A stretch of DNA of 32,708 nt from JANXQE01 sp035651635 (lineage in GTDB: Bacteria; Verrucomicrobiota; Verrucomicrobiia; Limisphaerales; UBA8199), in the NCBI GenBank assembly GCA_035651635.1, contig DASRFK010000099.1:1-32708 (forward strand), read 5' to 3'. The position numbers and the translations under genes were made by a program. Each line of letters opens with the position of its first letter. Positions within the stretch are counted from its first letter, which is position 1. The notes under the pieces were generated by a model. The model was not told the origin of the DNA and ran no database searches. It saw only the letters and a list, made by a program, of their open reading frames with translations. Below are positions 16,169 through 24,247 of the stretch, one piece after another.

Positions 16169-16299
16169 ATCGCGCTTTTGTTAGGCGGCGATTTGGCACG
16201 AACACGGCCGTAATGGTTTCGAACGCCCCGTACGCTGCTTGCGCGAAGGCAGCCAAACTTGCTGGATCCGCCGGCAAGATGTTAAAAGCTTAGGGATAA

Positions 16300-17025
16300 A
16301 TGAGCGCGATAGTTGCGGTCCCGGATGGGACCTATGGCCCGTTCACGGGTACAGAGGTCAATATCTACTGTGACGAAAGCCGTCATGAAGGCCAGAACCA
16401 GCAGCGATTCATGGTCATCGGCGGTCTGTGGCTGCCACGAGCGCATCGCGGCGAAGTCCTTGGTGGGATCCGTCGATTACAAGCGGAGCACTTGATTACG
16501 AGCGAGCTCAAATGGGGAAAGGTTAGCCGGTCGAAACTGACGGGATATCAGTCGATTATTGACTGGATTGCTTCGCGGGACGACGTGCATTTCCGCTGCA
16601 TTGTTGTTGATAAAAGCAAAGTGGAATTAGACAAATACTTCCAAAATGATCGGCAACTGAGTTTCTGGAGCTTTTACTTGCACTGTTTGAAGCAATGGCT
16701 TGGAAACGGAAATACCTACAACATCTCGATCGACTTTAAGCCGGAGAGCTTGCACTCGGGCCCACGGCGCTTGCTAAGGGTCTTGGAGAAGGAATGCGTG
16801 GGACGCGCCTGGCTGAACGCTCTGAATTGCGTCGATTCCAGGGAAAATCTCTTTTGCCAAGTCGCGGATGTTCTGATTGGCGCTGTTGGTTATGAACAAA
16901 ACGGCCTTTCGACAAGCGCCGCAAAACAGGCCCTTTGCGGACACATCGCTCGACGGTTTCACCGAGCTGACTTGAACGGCAGTGATGACCCGGCGCGTCA
17001 ACAATTTAACATTTTCCGAATCTAA
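16300..17025 (+). CDS. DUF3800 family protein (RNase H-like fold)
   Basis: The 241-residue protein shows the DUF3800 signature: an early VNIYCDESRHEGQNQQRFMV with the paired acidic residues D25/E26, then IGGLWLP, the TSELKWGKVSRSKL block, and a late QVADVLIGAVGYE with a conserved Asp. DUF3800 proteins are predicted RNase H-like enzymes of unknown substrate, frequent in phages, plasmids and defence islands. A TAGGGAT stretch just upstream can act as ribosome binding site. The next gene begins 2 bases after the stop, so the pair is an operon. Confidence 0.85.
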   Translation: MSAIVAVPDGTYGPFTGTEVNIYCDESRHEGQNQQRFMVIGGLWLPRAHRGEVLGGIRRLQAEHLITSELKWGKVSRSKLTGYQSIIDWIASRDDVHFRCIVVDKSKVELDKYFQNDRQLSFWSFYLHCLKQWLGNGNTYNISIDFKPESLHSGPRRLLRVLEKECVGRAWLNALNCVDSRENLFCQVADVLIGAVGYEQNGLSTSAAKQALCGHIARRFHRADLNGSDDPARQQFNIFRI

Positions 17026-17027
17026 TC

Positions 17028-17666
17028 ATGAGTGGGCACGCGGGGCCGGATCCCCAGCCAGCACCCGAACAATCCGCCGCGCCACAGGCGCCCGTGGCCC
17101 CCGTGCCTGCTCCCCCCAGAGCCGCGCAGGAGAACAACCCCGCGGTTCTACCGGTTGATCTGAACGCTCTGCTGCTTCCGGCTGATTGGACTTTGGAGCA
17201 ACTTGAGGAGGAAGCACGCAGGATCTATTTTGAAGATCTCGTCCCATCCCCGCCGGAAACTCCGCGGTTCACCTGGCTTGAGCGCCGAACGTTGATTGTC
17301 CCTCCCAGCGAAGGGGGTTTTGCAAAGGTGTTTGGACTAAGCGTGGGCTGGGCGCAGTATCAACACAAAAAGACGGGCGACTTGGACGTCAAACGGCTGC
17401 GCCGGGTTCGTTGGATTCGGCCGGTATTGGAGATGCGGGTACCGAAGACCAGGATCTACGTGAATAACCATTCGATGCGCGCACGGGAATTCGGTCCAAA
17501 TGCCGTCTCCGAAAAGAAGCGTGTTTTTATCACCCTCAGCAAGGGATTGAGCTATTTTATCTCTTTAGTTTATACAAAGCACGGATTAGCCTTAGGGACC
17601 GCATTCGAGCCGGATGGGGAATGGCTGCGCAAACAGATTGCCAAATCCACCCTGCTTGGGCCCTGA
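17028..17666 (+). CDS. Hypothetical protein, possibly BECR-fold RNase (PBECR-like)
   Basis: The 212-residue protein has a Pro/Ala/Gln-rich linker (residues 1-45) and a folded part from about 50. Within it, KRLRRVRWIRPVLEMRVPKT, then RVFITLSKGLSYFISLVYTK and GLALGTAFEP resemble the core of phage-type BECR (Barnase-EndoU-ColicinE5-RelE) nucleases, in which a 'R-L-x-W-I-x-P-x-L' entry is followed by two strands bearing 'Y-F-x-x-V-x-Y-K' and a 'T-A-F/Y' turn. This is a weak match by eye. It starts 2 bases after the DUF3800 stop and ends just before a strong hairpin terminator, so the two genes form a closed cassette. Confidence 0.55.
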   Translation: MSGHAGPDPQPAPEQSAAPQAPVAPVPAPPRAAQENNPAVLPVDLNALLLPADWTLEQLEEEARRIYFEDLVPSPPETPRFTWLERRTLIVPPSEGGFAKVFGLSVGWAQYQHKKTGDLDVKRLRRVRWIRPVLEMRVPKTRIYVNNHSMRAREFGPNAVSEKKRVFITLSKGLSYFISLVYTKHGLALGTAFEPDGEWLRKQIAKSTLLGP

Positions 17667-17673
17667 AAAAGGG

Positions 17674-17698
17674 AAACCCCGCGAAGTGCGCGGGGTTT
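17674..17698 (+). terminator. Strong hairpin terminator
   Basis: AAACCCCGCG (17674-17683) and CGCGGGGTTT (17689-17698) pair perfectly over 10 bases with a 5-base loop, starting 8 bases after the stop of the previous gene. The arm ends in TTT but no longer T run follows. It closes the DUF3800 cassette. Confidence 0.75.
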
Positions 17699-17896
17699 GG
17701 CTTCACTGCACACTAAGGTGCAGGAGTTCCTGCTGATCGCTTTCACAACCAGCATCGAGAATAATAGACAACAGCCCGGCCCGGTTTTCAAGCCCAATGT
17801 TGAGATTTCTGAAATTCATAAGTTGCAGGCAATCAAGGATCTAGTTGGATACTGGCACTCCTCTTTCCTGACGAACGAGGCTCCCTGGCGGCGATT

Positions 17897-18610
17897 TTAG
17901 CGCGAAAATGTCACTGGAGAGTGGATCCGGTTTTTAAGGTGCTCTGTACCGGCCCGGCTCAGAAGCCAGCTAGGGGGACCTGGGACAATCCGCCTGAGTT
18001 CCTGGGACAGGAGTTGGCCAACTCCGATTTGTCCTGCTTGCCGCCACTGTCCTGTGCCAGCACTTCCAGCTTTGTCCTGGTGGAATGCGCAGATACAGGT
18101 GTGGAAGACGTAATTTTGTTGCGGCGGCCGCCAGCCTATTTCTGCGTAAACATCCGTTTCGTCTGCGACGATCGTGCTCAGGACAAACCCTTGCTGTTCC
18201 GCCTCAGGGATCAGTAGTCCTGAGTTTGCCGCCAAAGGTCTGCCTGGGTGTTCAAGGGGCACAAGGCCTCCGAGCTCGGCCAACACGTCAAAAATGCTGC
18301 GGGCAACCTCATATTCCGAGTACAGGGCTACGAGCAGGCTCGGCAAAGGCAAAAAGCGTCCGGATGAGGTCTCCACCAAATGGCAGCGGGCGCATTGCAG
18401 GTGAAAGGGAAGCTGGCGTAATTCCAGCACCACTCGTTCAATCGTGAGTCGGTCCAGCCCGTCACCAGAACTAGATCGGAAAACAGGAATCCCTGCTGCA
18501 GAATCCGCGCTGGCCCACTCCAACTGCAGTCCCAGCGGAACAACCTGGCCGCAATCGATTGCCGCTACGTGCATGGAGCTAAAAAACGGTCCAATTACCA
18601 AACTTTTCAT
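17897..18610 (-). CDS. Orphan hypothetical protein
   Basis: The 237-residue protein is not recognised. Its start is well fixed: AAGGAGG lies 4 bases before ATG 18610, the best ribosome binding site in the region. The N-terminal part (SLVIGPFFSSMHVAAIDCGQ, LGLQLEWA) reads like a beta-rich start; residues about 60-110 include a CARC pair; and the C-terminal third is Gln/Gly-rich. No catalytic motif or membrane segment is evident. It is transcribed divergently from the PD-(D/E)xK-like gene with a 142-base gap that contains an inverted repeat, so the two could share regulation. The region 17699-17896 downstream holds nothing I can support. Confidence 0.6.
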   Translation of the reverse strand: MKSLVIGPFFSSMHVAAIDCGQVVPLGLQLEWASADSAAGIPVFRSSSGDGLDRLTIERVVLELRQLPFHLQCARCHLVETSSGRFLPLPSLLVALYSEYEVARSIFDVLAELGGLVPLEHPGRPLAANSGLLIPEAEQQGFVLSTIVADETDVYAEIGWRPPQQNYVFHTCICAFHQDKAGSAGTGQWRQAGQIGVGQLLSQELRRIVPGPPSWLLSRAGTEHLKNRIHSPVTFSR

Positions 18611-18636
18611 GTGCCTCCTTGGTTGAGAACGCTTTT

Positions 18637-18653
18637 AGTTTGGCGACCAAACT
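18637..18653. promoter_or_regulatory. Inverted repeat in divergent intergenic region
   Basis: AGTTTGG-CGA-CCAAACT is a perfect 7+7 inverted repeat, flanked by TTTT on the left and TTT on the right. It lies 26 bases before the start of the orphan gene and about 100 bases before the PD-(D/E)xK-like gene. It could be an operator for the divergent pair or a small bidirectional terminator. Confidence 0.4.
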
Positions 18654-18752
18654 TTTCTGAACAGTCCGTTCTCGGTCGTTAGCTATTCACAATGACGGGC
18701 AAACCGGACCCAATGGTCTGTTACCAAAAAACCACAGAACAAAACACGAAAT

Positions 18753-19373
18753 ATGGAAACACTCGCCACGTTCTTCGATAAACTCGCCAAATACGAGGGA
18801 ATGCCAGCCATCCGCCTCGCTGCGCCTTGGAGACCCGGTGATGTCCAGAGCATCACGAAAGATTTCTCGCAGGCGCTTCGGCGCTGCTCAATTGATCTTT
18901 CAGTACCGGGGGCTACCTCAACGCCAGCGCTTGGGAATCGGGTAGCAGACGCAGTTGCCGATGGACTGGACCAGCACTTGGTTGGATACAAGCTCCGCCG
19001 TTGCGTCGGGCAAGGCTACCCTGACCGCAAATTGCTGAGGGTCAATGACAATCGCTCGTTTGCCTTGGAGTTGAAGGCGAAAACCGAGTTCAACCCGCGT
19101 GACACCAACCGTGTAATCCTAACGTGCGGCAGCAGGAAGTTGCGGCGCAGCTTTGGCACGCGCAGGCCGATCTGCCACCTTTTGGCAACGGTGTTTTACG
19201 CAAAAAGCCGTTCCGGCCGCCGCTGTCGAATTGCAATCAGTGGCCTGCGCTTCGATTTTCTAGAACCATGGACGCCCGTTCGGAAGCGGTACGAGGCATC
19301 AGTCAATCAGCATATGCTTTCCAAGGGAAAACACTCCACTCGCCTGCTCTTCATGAAACGGCCGCCCAATTAA
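18753..19373 (+). CDS. PD-(D/E)xK nuclease-like protein
   Basis: The 206-residue protein has the core of a restriction endonuclease-like fold: a helix GNRVADAVADGLDQHLVGY, then GQGYPDRKLL with P90-D91, then RSFALELKAKTEF with E106-x-K108, spaced as in PD-x(n)-ExK enzymes. Further conserved-looking blocks are ICHLLATVFYAK and RFDFLEPWTPVRKRYEASVN. This predicts a metal-dependent DNA endonuclease, perhaps an orphan restriction enzyme. No methyltransferase is nearby. The gene stands alone, with an orphan divergent gene on one side and 284 bases without a gene (19374-19657) on the other. Confidence 0.65.
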   Translation: METLATFFDKLAKYEGMPAIRLAAPWRPGDVQSITKDFSQALRRCSIDLSVPGATSTPALGNRVADAVADGLDQHLVGYKLRRCVGQGYPDRKLLRVNDNRSFALELKAKTEFNPRDTNRVILTCGSRKLRRSFGTRRPICHLLATVFYAKSRSGRRCRIAISGLRFDFLEPWTPVRKRYEASVNQHMLSKGKHSTRLLFMKRPPN

Positions 19374-19657
19374 GGCGTAGACGCGTCCGCGCGAACTCAG
19401 GAACAACCGGGGTGCTTCATTGGGCTAGCAGATCCAATTGGAGACGCCTTCCTCGTTGATCGCCGGTTGGGGGGAATTTTTTAGGCCAGCAATTGCCGTA
19501 AACACTTTCGCATCACTACGGATCAGAAGGTTTAAGGTTCAACTCCTGATGTGTGCGCCAGTCCATCAACAAATTACATAAACAGCCGATCACCCCTTCC
19601 CCTCGCGAGTAGTATAAAAGTAGTATAGCGCGTCTCCACGTTCCAGAGTGTTTCAGG

Positions 19658-20197
19658 GTGCCTCACGATAAGACTTTTGCTCGTTCGCCTGCGGCAGCCC
19701 TGCGCGCCAAGTTGTCGCCGGTTGACGCGCATGTTCGCCACGGTCACGGCCGAGAAAAGGAAACAATCCGGCAACGTTGGCCAAACGTGAAGTGGAAACG
19801 TAGGGTCTTGTTCTTTCCGGGAAGGGAAGCCAAAGCCGGGGGCGGCCGCCCAGCGCTCGACCGCGAGGTCGATTTTCATAAACGGCTTGAGGCGCACCTG
19901 AAAGCAATGTTCAAGCGCCGGAATCCGAACTCCGAATGGATCTTTCCCAACCCAGATGACCCCACAAAGCCAATGGGCAGCTTCCGGAAACAGCTTGAGC
20001 GAGTAAAAAAGGCGACGGGCCTTTCAGACATTGGTTTCCACCATTTCCGGCACTATTTCATCTCGCATGAAGTCATGGCCCAGCCCTGGATCGATTATAT
20101 GACGATCGCAATCTCGGTTTCGCACCGGGACAAGGGTATACTCATAGCTAAAAAATACGGCCATTTACGCCCAGGCCACACTGCGCGGATGGCATAG
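19658..20197 (+). pseudogene. Truncated tyrosine integrase (catalytic domain remnant)
   Basis: The open frame of 179 codons keeps only the second half of a phage-type integrase. Recognisable parts are RKQLERVKKATGLSDIGFHH, with HHFRHYFISHEVM (HxxR box), and SVSHRDKGILIAKKYGHL, with the second His and the catalytic Tyr in the usual 'G/S-H-R-D-x-G-x-L-I-A-K-x-Y-G-H-L' ending. The core-binding domain and box I arginine are missing; upstream sequence shows no continuation in any frame. It is a remnant of a second integration event and may mark an old island boundary just before the ubiquitin-like operon, which converges on it. Confidence 0.75.
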
Positions 20198-20285
20198 CAT
20201 CTCGATCGGGCATTCGAGTTCTAATACTTGCGGCCATCGCCCTCTCCTCCTGCGATTTTGACCTAAATTAAGGAGTTGCCCGCGT

Positions 20286-21464
20286 TCAGTTTACTTCGCC
20301 AATTCCTTTGCCTTTTGCTGGTATAAGGTCTGAAAGGTATTCCCGAGCCAAAAGCCTGGTTAGTTGCTCGCCACGCTCTGATAGTTTGTCGATCCATTTT
20401 GTTGGCATCGGGGCGAAATCGGTTGGATACGCTATGACCTCCGACCGCGGAATGAGGTCGGCGGGACAACTAGGCAGCAGGTGATCCTGTTGGCCCAAGT
20501 ATGGAAGAGCAAAACCTTTGATCGCCCCGACCTGTCTTAAATGATGGAGTCGATGCATCGCGGAATCCTGAACCCTTCGATGGACAATCTCAAAGGCCCT
20601 CGAAACTCGTGGGATAAAGCCTACAGGTATTTTGTCTCCTGAATCTTGGCCATGCCCGGCATTGCACGCAATGATATAATCACAAGGGAAGGAATGCAGG
20701 CTTACCTTAGGGTCTCGACCAGGCTCGAGCACCTGGACTCCAAGGTTGTCGTAGACGCCACCGTCCGTTATCAAAACACGCGCCTCCTGAGCCATATTGT
20801 TCTTGCGAAAGGTCATTTTGCGATCGAACGCAGGCAGGAAAATTGGGTAGGCTGCTGATGCTGCAACGGCGAAGGAAACATCAACATGCTGATCCACAAG
20901 TTCTCCCAGACGCCAACTACCGCTCTTGACATTTCCGAATCGGAAAGCAGATCCGGTACGCAGTTCACAGGCGCCGATTACAATCTGAAGGTTTGATGTG
21001 CGGGGCGAACCTAGTTTCAGATTTGGAAATACTGTCCTTTGCAGGACGGCCTCAAACATGTCTGTCCTTGAGAGGGATCTGGGCAGTAAGGGCTGCTGCC
21101 CGCTACAGGCTGAAACCAATCCACAAATTTTTGCAGCCAAGAAATTTGATCCACACCGTACAAAGTTCCACGGCTTGAGCAACTCAAAGGCTATGGAGCG
21201 GTGAAAGCCGTTCGACAAAAAGCCTTCAATATGGCTCGCAAATTCGGGGAATGAGAGACTCGGCATGTAAGCGTAATAAGCCCCGATGACTGAACCTCCC
21301 GAAATGGTCGAAACGACGTTAACCCGGGCAAGGATTCCAAGATCGTTTAGGGCGCGCAAACATCCGAGGTGGAATGCGATCGCACGCGACCCGCCCCCAG
21401 AAAGAGCGAGTCCGATTTGGTGCGTTTCGCTTTTGCTAATGTGGGTTCCATCGACACTATGCAT
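20286..21464 (-). CDS. Patatin-like phospholipase, probable effector
   Basis: I start at ATG 21464 (MHSVDGTHIS), which overlaps the upstream gene by 8 bases; the frame is open further but would overlap by 179 bases. The 392-residue protein has the oxyanion-type loop GLALSGGGSRAIAFHLG (residues 18-34), the nucleophile elbow VVSTISGGSVIG with S55, and the catalytic-dyad Asp in LITDGGVYDNLGVQ (D234). These are the motifs of bacterial patatins, which hydrolyse membrane lipids. The elbow is T-I-S-G-G rather than strict G-x-S-x-G, a variation also seen in active relatives. Patatins serve as membrane-degrading effectors in CBASS (CapV) and other anti-phage systems. As the last gene of an E1/E2/JAB operon, it is the obvious candidate effector here. 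Confidence 0.85.
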   Translation of the reverse strand: MHSVDGTHISKSETHQIGLALSGGGSRAIAFHLGCLRALNDLGILARVNVVSTISGGSVIGAYYAYMPSLSFPEFASHIEGFLSNGFHRSIAFELLKPWNFVRCGSNFLAAKICGLVSACSGQQPLLPRSLSRTDMFEAVLQRTVFPNLKLGSPRTSNLQIVIGACELRTGSAFRFGNVKSGSWRLGELVDQHVDVSFAVAASAAYPIFLPAFDRKMTFRKNNMAQEARVLITDGGVYDNLGVQVLEPGRDPKVSLHSFPCDYIIACNAGHGQDSGDKIPVGFIPRVSRAFEIVHRRVQDSAMHRLHHLRQVGAIKGFALPYLGQQDHLLPSCPADLIPRSEVIAYPTDFAPMPTKWIDKLSERGEQLTRLLAREYLSDLIPAKGKGIGEVN

Positions 21465-22317
21465 TTGTTGGTGCCGGATGGGAAACCGTTCGTGTTTGCA
21501 GTTCGTCGCCAACGCGGCGAGTGAAGAGGCAACAGCCATCGTTGGCATGTGTCGAAAAAACGCACTTTGCCACCTTGCTATATGCCTCGACCGCAACCCC
21601 ATCTGGGTGGCCGTAAGAGTTATCCACTCCGGCACTAATTAGCACTGTGTGTGGGTTCACAAGCATCAAAGTTCCGGCATTGATCCCCGAAAGGGCACCG
21701 TGGTGGGGCGCCGCAAGCACGTCCGACGCTAAATAAGGCCCGAAGATCCGATTAATGATGTCCCAGCGTTCTCTCTCCGTGTCTCCAGTTATCAAATAGC
21801 TGAAGCCACTCTGATCAAGGCCGGCTAGCCTGATAACCAGGCTGCTGTTATTGGAAGAATCCATGTCTTCCATGTGGGGTGAAAACAGTTCGAACGAAAA
21901 ATGCCGGGCAAGCCCGTCGAACGTTCGATCATCAACTCGGTCTACACGCATCGATTTTCTGGCTAATGGCTTCGCTGTCCGCGCGCGATTCTTCTCGTGC
22001 CGAGCAATTATTGCAAACACCTCTGAAGCGGTGTCGGTATCCTTAAAGTACTTTGGATACATGATCCAGTCCGGGAGGTACTTGGTCAAAATTGACTCGA
22101 CACCCGCCGGGCAAGCATGGTCTCTGTCGAAGCCAGTCAGGATCAGACCCCGGACCTTGCTTTTTGAGAGGTAGACCTGAAGGCTTTGCTCGATTTGTTC
22201 CTGCATCACATCATCTTCGTCGCAATTCGGCATGTGGGCATCGATAATGAGTGCTTCATCGCCAGAGCGAACAGCCGCGAGGGAACCTTGTCCAACGTAT
22301 AGCGTATAGATATCCAT
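21457..22317 (-). CDS. ComEC-like metallo-beta-lactamase-fold protein
   Basis: The 286-residue protein follows the ComEC/Rec2 branch of the MBL fold: MDIYTLYVGQGSLAAV, LIIDAH, the metal motif region LTGFDRDHACPAG (61-72), NSSLVIRL, SYLITGDTE, APHHGALSG and NSYGHPDG. In the H-x-x-x-D-H box the first ligand is Gly (G62) while D66 and H67 remain, and the later Asp and His ligands are present, so metal binding is probably altered or limited to one ion. It starts 65 bases after the JAB gene with a GAAGAAG ribosome site and overlaps the patatin by 8 bases. MBL proteins in such operons could process a lipid, nucleotide or conjugate. Substrate unknown. Confidence 0.8.
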   Translation of the reverse strand: MDIYTLYVGQGSLAAVRSGDEALIIDAHMPNCDEDDVMQEQIEQSLQVYLSKSKVRGLILTGFDRDHACPAGVESILTKYLPDWIMYPKYFKDTDTASEVFAIIARHEKNRARTAKPLARKSMRVDRVDDRTFDGLARHFSFELFSPHMEDMDSSNNSSLVIRLAGLDQSGFSYLITGDTERERWDIINRIFGPYLASDVLAAPHHGALSGINAGTLMLVNPHTVLISAGVDNSYGHPDGVAVEAYSKVAKCVFSTHANDGCCLFTRRVGDELQTRTVSHPAPTNA

Positions 22318-22382
22318 ATCGGTTCTTCTTCAATTTCTATTGTCGCGAGCAAACGCAAGCCGGCAACTCACGCTCGAGTATC

Positions 22383-23402
22383 TCAAGGAGATCCTTTTCG
22401 ACCATCGAACAGCGCGCGATTACAGGCCCTTTCCATCGCTATAACCGCGCTGCTTGCCGATCTAAAGTGACGCGCCGCAAAGCGATCTGCAACAGCCTTT
22501 AACCCTGCGGGCGAATTCCTTAAGAGAATCGAATAGCGCGGAGTTCGACTTGATGCGTCTTCGACAACAACCACCTCGACACTCGAGCTGTCCAGCAGTT
22601 CGATAAGGCCGCGCCAGTAAAACCCGAGTTTATCGGACATGTATGGACGAATGCCTGGAAAGTGCTCAGAGAGCACCTCCTGATCATTGGCACGCTCCGG
22701 ACTGGCGACATTCCTCGGCACGCCTTGGCGATGTGTCCCAAGGCTTTCATTAACTTCTTTGTTGGATTCAAGGCCTTTGGCCACATTCTCAGTTATGGAA
22801 TAATCATGCGATACGTTGTGAGGCCAGACGAGAGGCGCTTCGATGATCTGCACGTTACGTTCCGGGATTTCGTACGCGTGGTCGTCACCTCGGTGGAAAA
22901 TGTAATGCTTGATGCTGTAGCGCTGGCTTGGGTTCCCGGACTGCCGCCTGGCCACCACTAGCAACGCATAAAAAAAATCGGTGTTGTGGTTATGATGGTT
23001 GACGGTGCGCCGGTACGTCGCAAGGTCCCCACTGCTCAGGTGTGAAAGTCCATTGCAATGATGAGTGTGCCAGTTTCCAAGGTGTTCAATCTCCGGGCTT
23101 TTCTCTTCGACTTGCCTAAAGATCGATTCTTGATACACGCCGTCTTGAAAGAAGCTGACAGCCGTGCGTTGCGCAGCTGGTCCTGGCTCTATCACGCCAG
23201 TAATGTTCAGGGTTAGCTCGCCTCGATTTTGCTTGAACGTACCGATTATTCGGCCACCGGTTTCATCACAATCGTACCGGTCGCACTCGTTGAACATAAC
23301 ATTCAGCGCTGCTTGCGGGAGCGCTACTCGTACACGTTTGGCCGGGCGGAAAGGCATTTCCGTCCCTTGCTGCCACGCAGTGCGAATTATCGGGAATTTC
23401 AT
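22383..23402 (-). CDS. JAB/JAMM isopeptidase-like protein
   Basis: The 339-residue protein carries a JAMM metalloprotease domain in its first 200 residues: E47 in DETGGRIIG, then LGNWHTHHCNGLSHLSSGD with H112, H114, S123 and D126. The spacing between the second His and Ser is 8 rather than the canonical 7. Residues about 200-339 form a C-terminal domain of unknown type ending in a helix. JAMM enzymes remove or mature ubiquitin-like proteins (Rpn11, AMSH, and Cap3 in CBASS). Its ATG overlaps the E1 stop (ATGA), so synthesis is coupled to E1. Predicted role: trimming the small modifier to expose Gly-Gly, or reversing conjugation. Confidence 0.88.
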   Translation of the reverse strand: MKFPIIRTAWQQGTEMPFRPAKRVRVALPQAALNVMFNECDRYDCDETGGRIIGTFKQNRGELTLNITGVIEPGPAAQRTAVSFFQDGVYQESIFRQVEEKSPEIEHLGNWHTHHCNGLSHLSSGDLATYRRTVNHHNHNTDFFYALLVVARRQSGNPSQRYSIKHYIFHRGDDHAYEIPERNVQIIEAPLVWPHNVSHDYSITENVAKGLESNKEVNESLGTHRQGVPRNVASPERANDQEVLSEHFPGIRPYMSDKLGFYWRGLIELLDSSSVEVVVVEDASSRTPRYSILLRNSPAGLKAVADRFAARHFRSASSAVIAMERACNRALFDGRKGSP

Positions 23403-24247
23403 TTTGAGGTTCCGTTTCCACAGATTAAACAGCTGGTTTGGGGATGAAGCTGAATGCGCTGGATTTCGAAATGTTTGCTAAATGGATGCACCGGACGATT
23501 TCCCCATACCAGGTAATTTTGCTCAATAGCAGGGAGATGCTTGGGTTTTTCGGGAAGGGTTCGGATTATCGCATCTAACACAAAACGGGTATGAAAGGAA
23601 GTAATAAATGAAATATCAACGTTAAGCCCAGGAGAATCTTTGATTTCGGGGATTTCAAGCCCGTACATCTTTTGTCGATCCTCCTCGGATGCGAGGTCAA
23701 TTTCTCGTATTCCTTCTCGAAATTTCGTTCGTTCCAAAATGCTTTCCAAACAGGCAAGACAACCACTTTCACCGGGGCGATAAGAAAAAACCTCTCCGCC
23801 AATTCCCCGTGTAAAGACTTTGCCAACTATGAACGGCTTTTTACACTCGACGCAGATCTGGTTGAGACGATATCTGGTCGGATCGTTATCAGTAGCCAGC
23901 ACCACGACTGTGCTCCGTTGAACATGCTCTTTGAGATTGTCACAAGCCAGGAGGTCAACATTGTGTTTAGTTATCTCGATCGCCGGGTTGCGGTCCTGCA
24001 ACACATCTGCAAGGGCGTCGACCTTTAATCTTCCAAGATACCGGCGTCCGCATGCATGGCGAATGACGTTCTCCACCTCCAAAATATCCGAATCGAACAG
24101 ATCGAATTTTCGTATGCCCGCCATTGCCAACTGCAGGGCGACTTGGCTTCCACCAGAGCCGCAGCCAGCAACGATTACGCGTGAATCACGAAGCACTCCA
24201 ACATCAAAGAGCGGAGCGATCCGCGCGAACAGTTGATCATCCGTCAT
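23399..24247 (-). CDS. E1/ThiF-like activating enzyme
   Basis: I choose ATG 24247 because GGGAGG sits 6 bases upstream; an ATG at 24268 is in frame. The 282-residue protein has the adenylation fold: VIVAGCGSGGSQVALQLAMAG (residues 24-44, reported here only as the Gly-rich loop GCGSGGS), DSDILEVENVIRH with D52 and the Asn/Arg pair N60/R63, and VLATDNDPTRY. Two CxxC pairs, C163-C166 and C273-C276, probably bind zinc, as in MoeB/ThiF and E1 enzymes. It lacks an attached E2 domain, unlike CBASS Cap2, where E2 and E1 are fused. It should adenylate the C-terminal Gly of a modifier and pass it to the E2-like proteins. It overlaps both neighbours, so stoichiometric expression is likely. Confidence 0.9.
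   Translation of the reverse strand: MTDDQLFARIAPLFDVGVLRDSRVIVAGCGSGGSQVALQLAMAGIRKFDLFDSDILEVENVIRHACGRRYLGRLKVDALADVLQDRNPAIEITKHNVDLLACDNLKEHVQRSTVVVLATDNDPTRYRLNQICVECKKPFIVGKVFTRGIGGEVFSYRPGESGCLACLESILERTKFREGIREIDLASEEDRQKMYGLEIPEIKDSPGLNVDISFITSFHTRFVLDAIIRTLPEKPKHLPAIEQNYLVWGNRPVHPFSKHFEIQRIQLHPQTSCLICGNGTSK

Noticed and set aside
18637..18653. tRNA or small RNA gene
   Set aside because: Only a 7-bp stem; no cloverleaf or further paired structure could be built.
20286..21635. Longer patatin start at 21635
   Set aside because: It would overlap the MBL gene by 179 bases, and the extra 57 residues have no patatin character; ATG 21464 gives an ordinary 8-base overlap.
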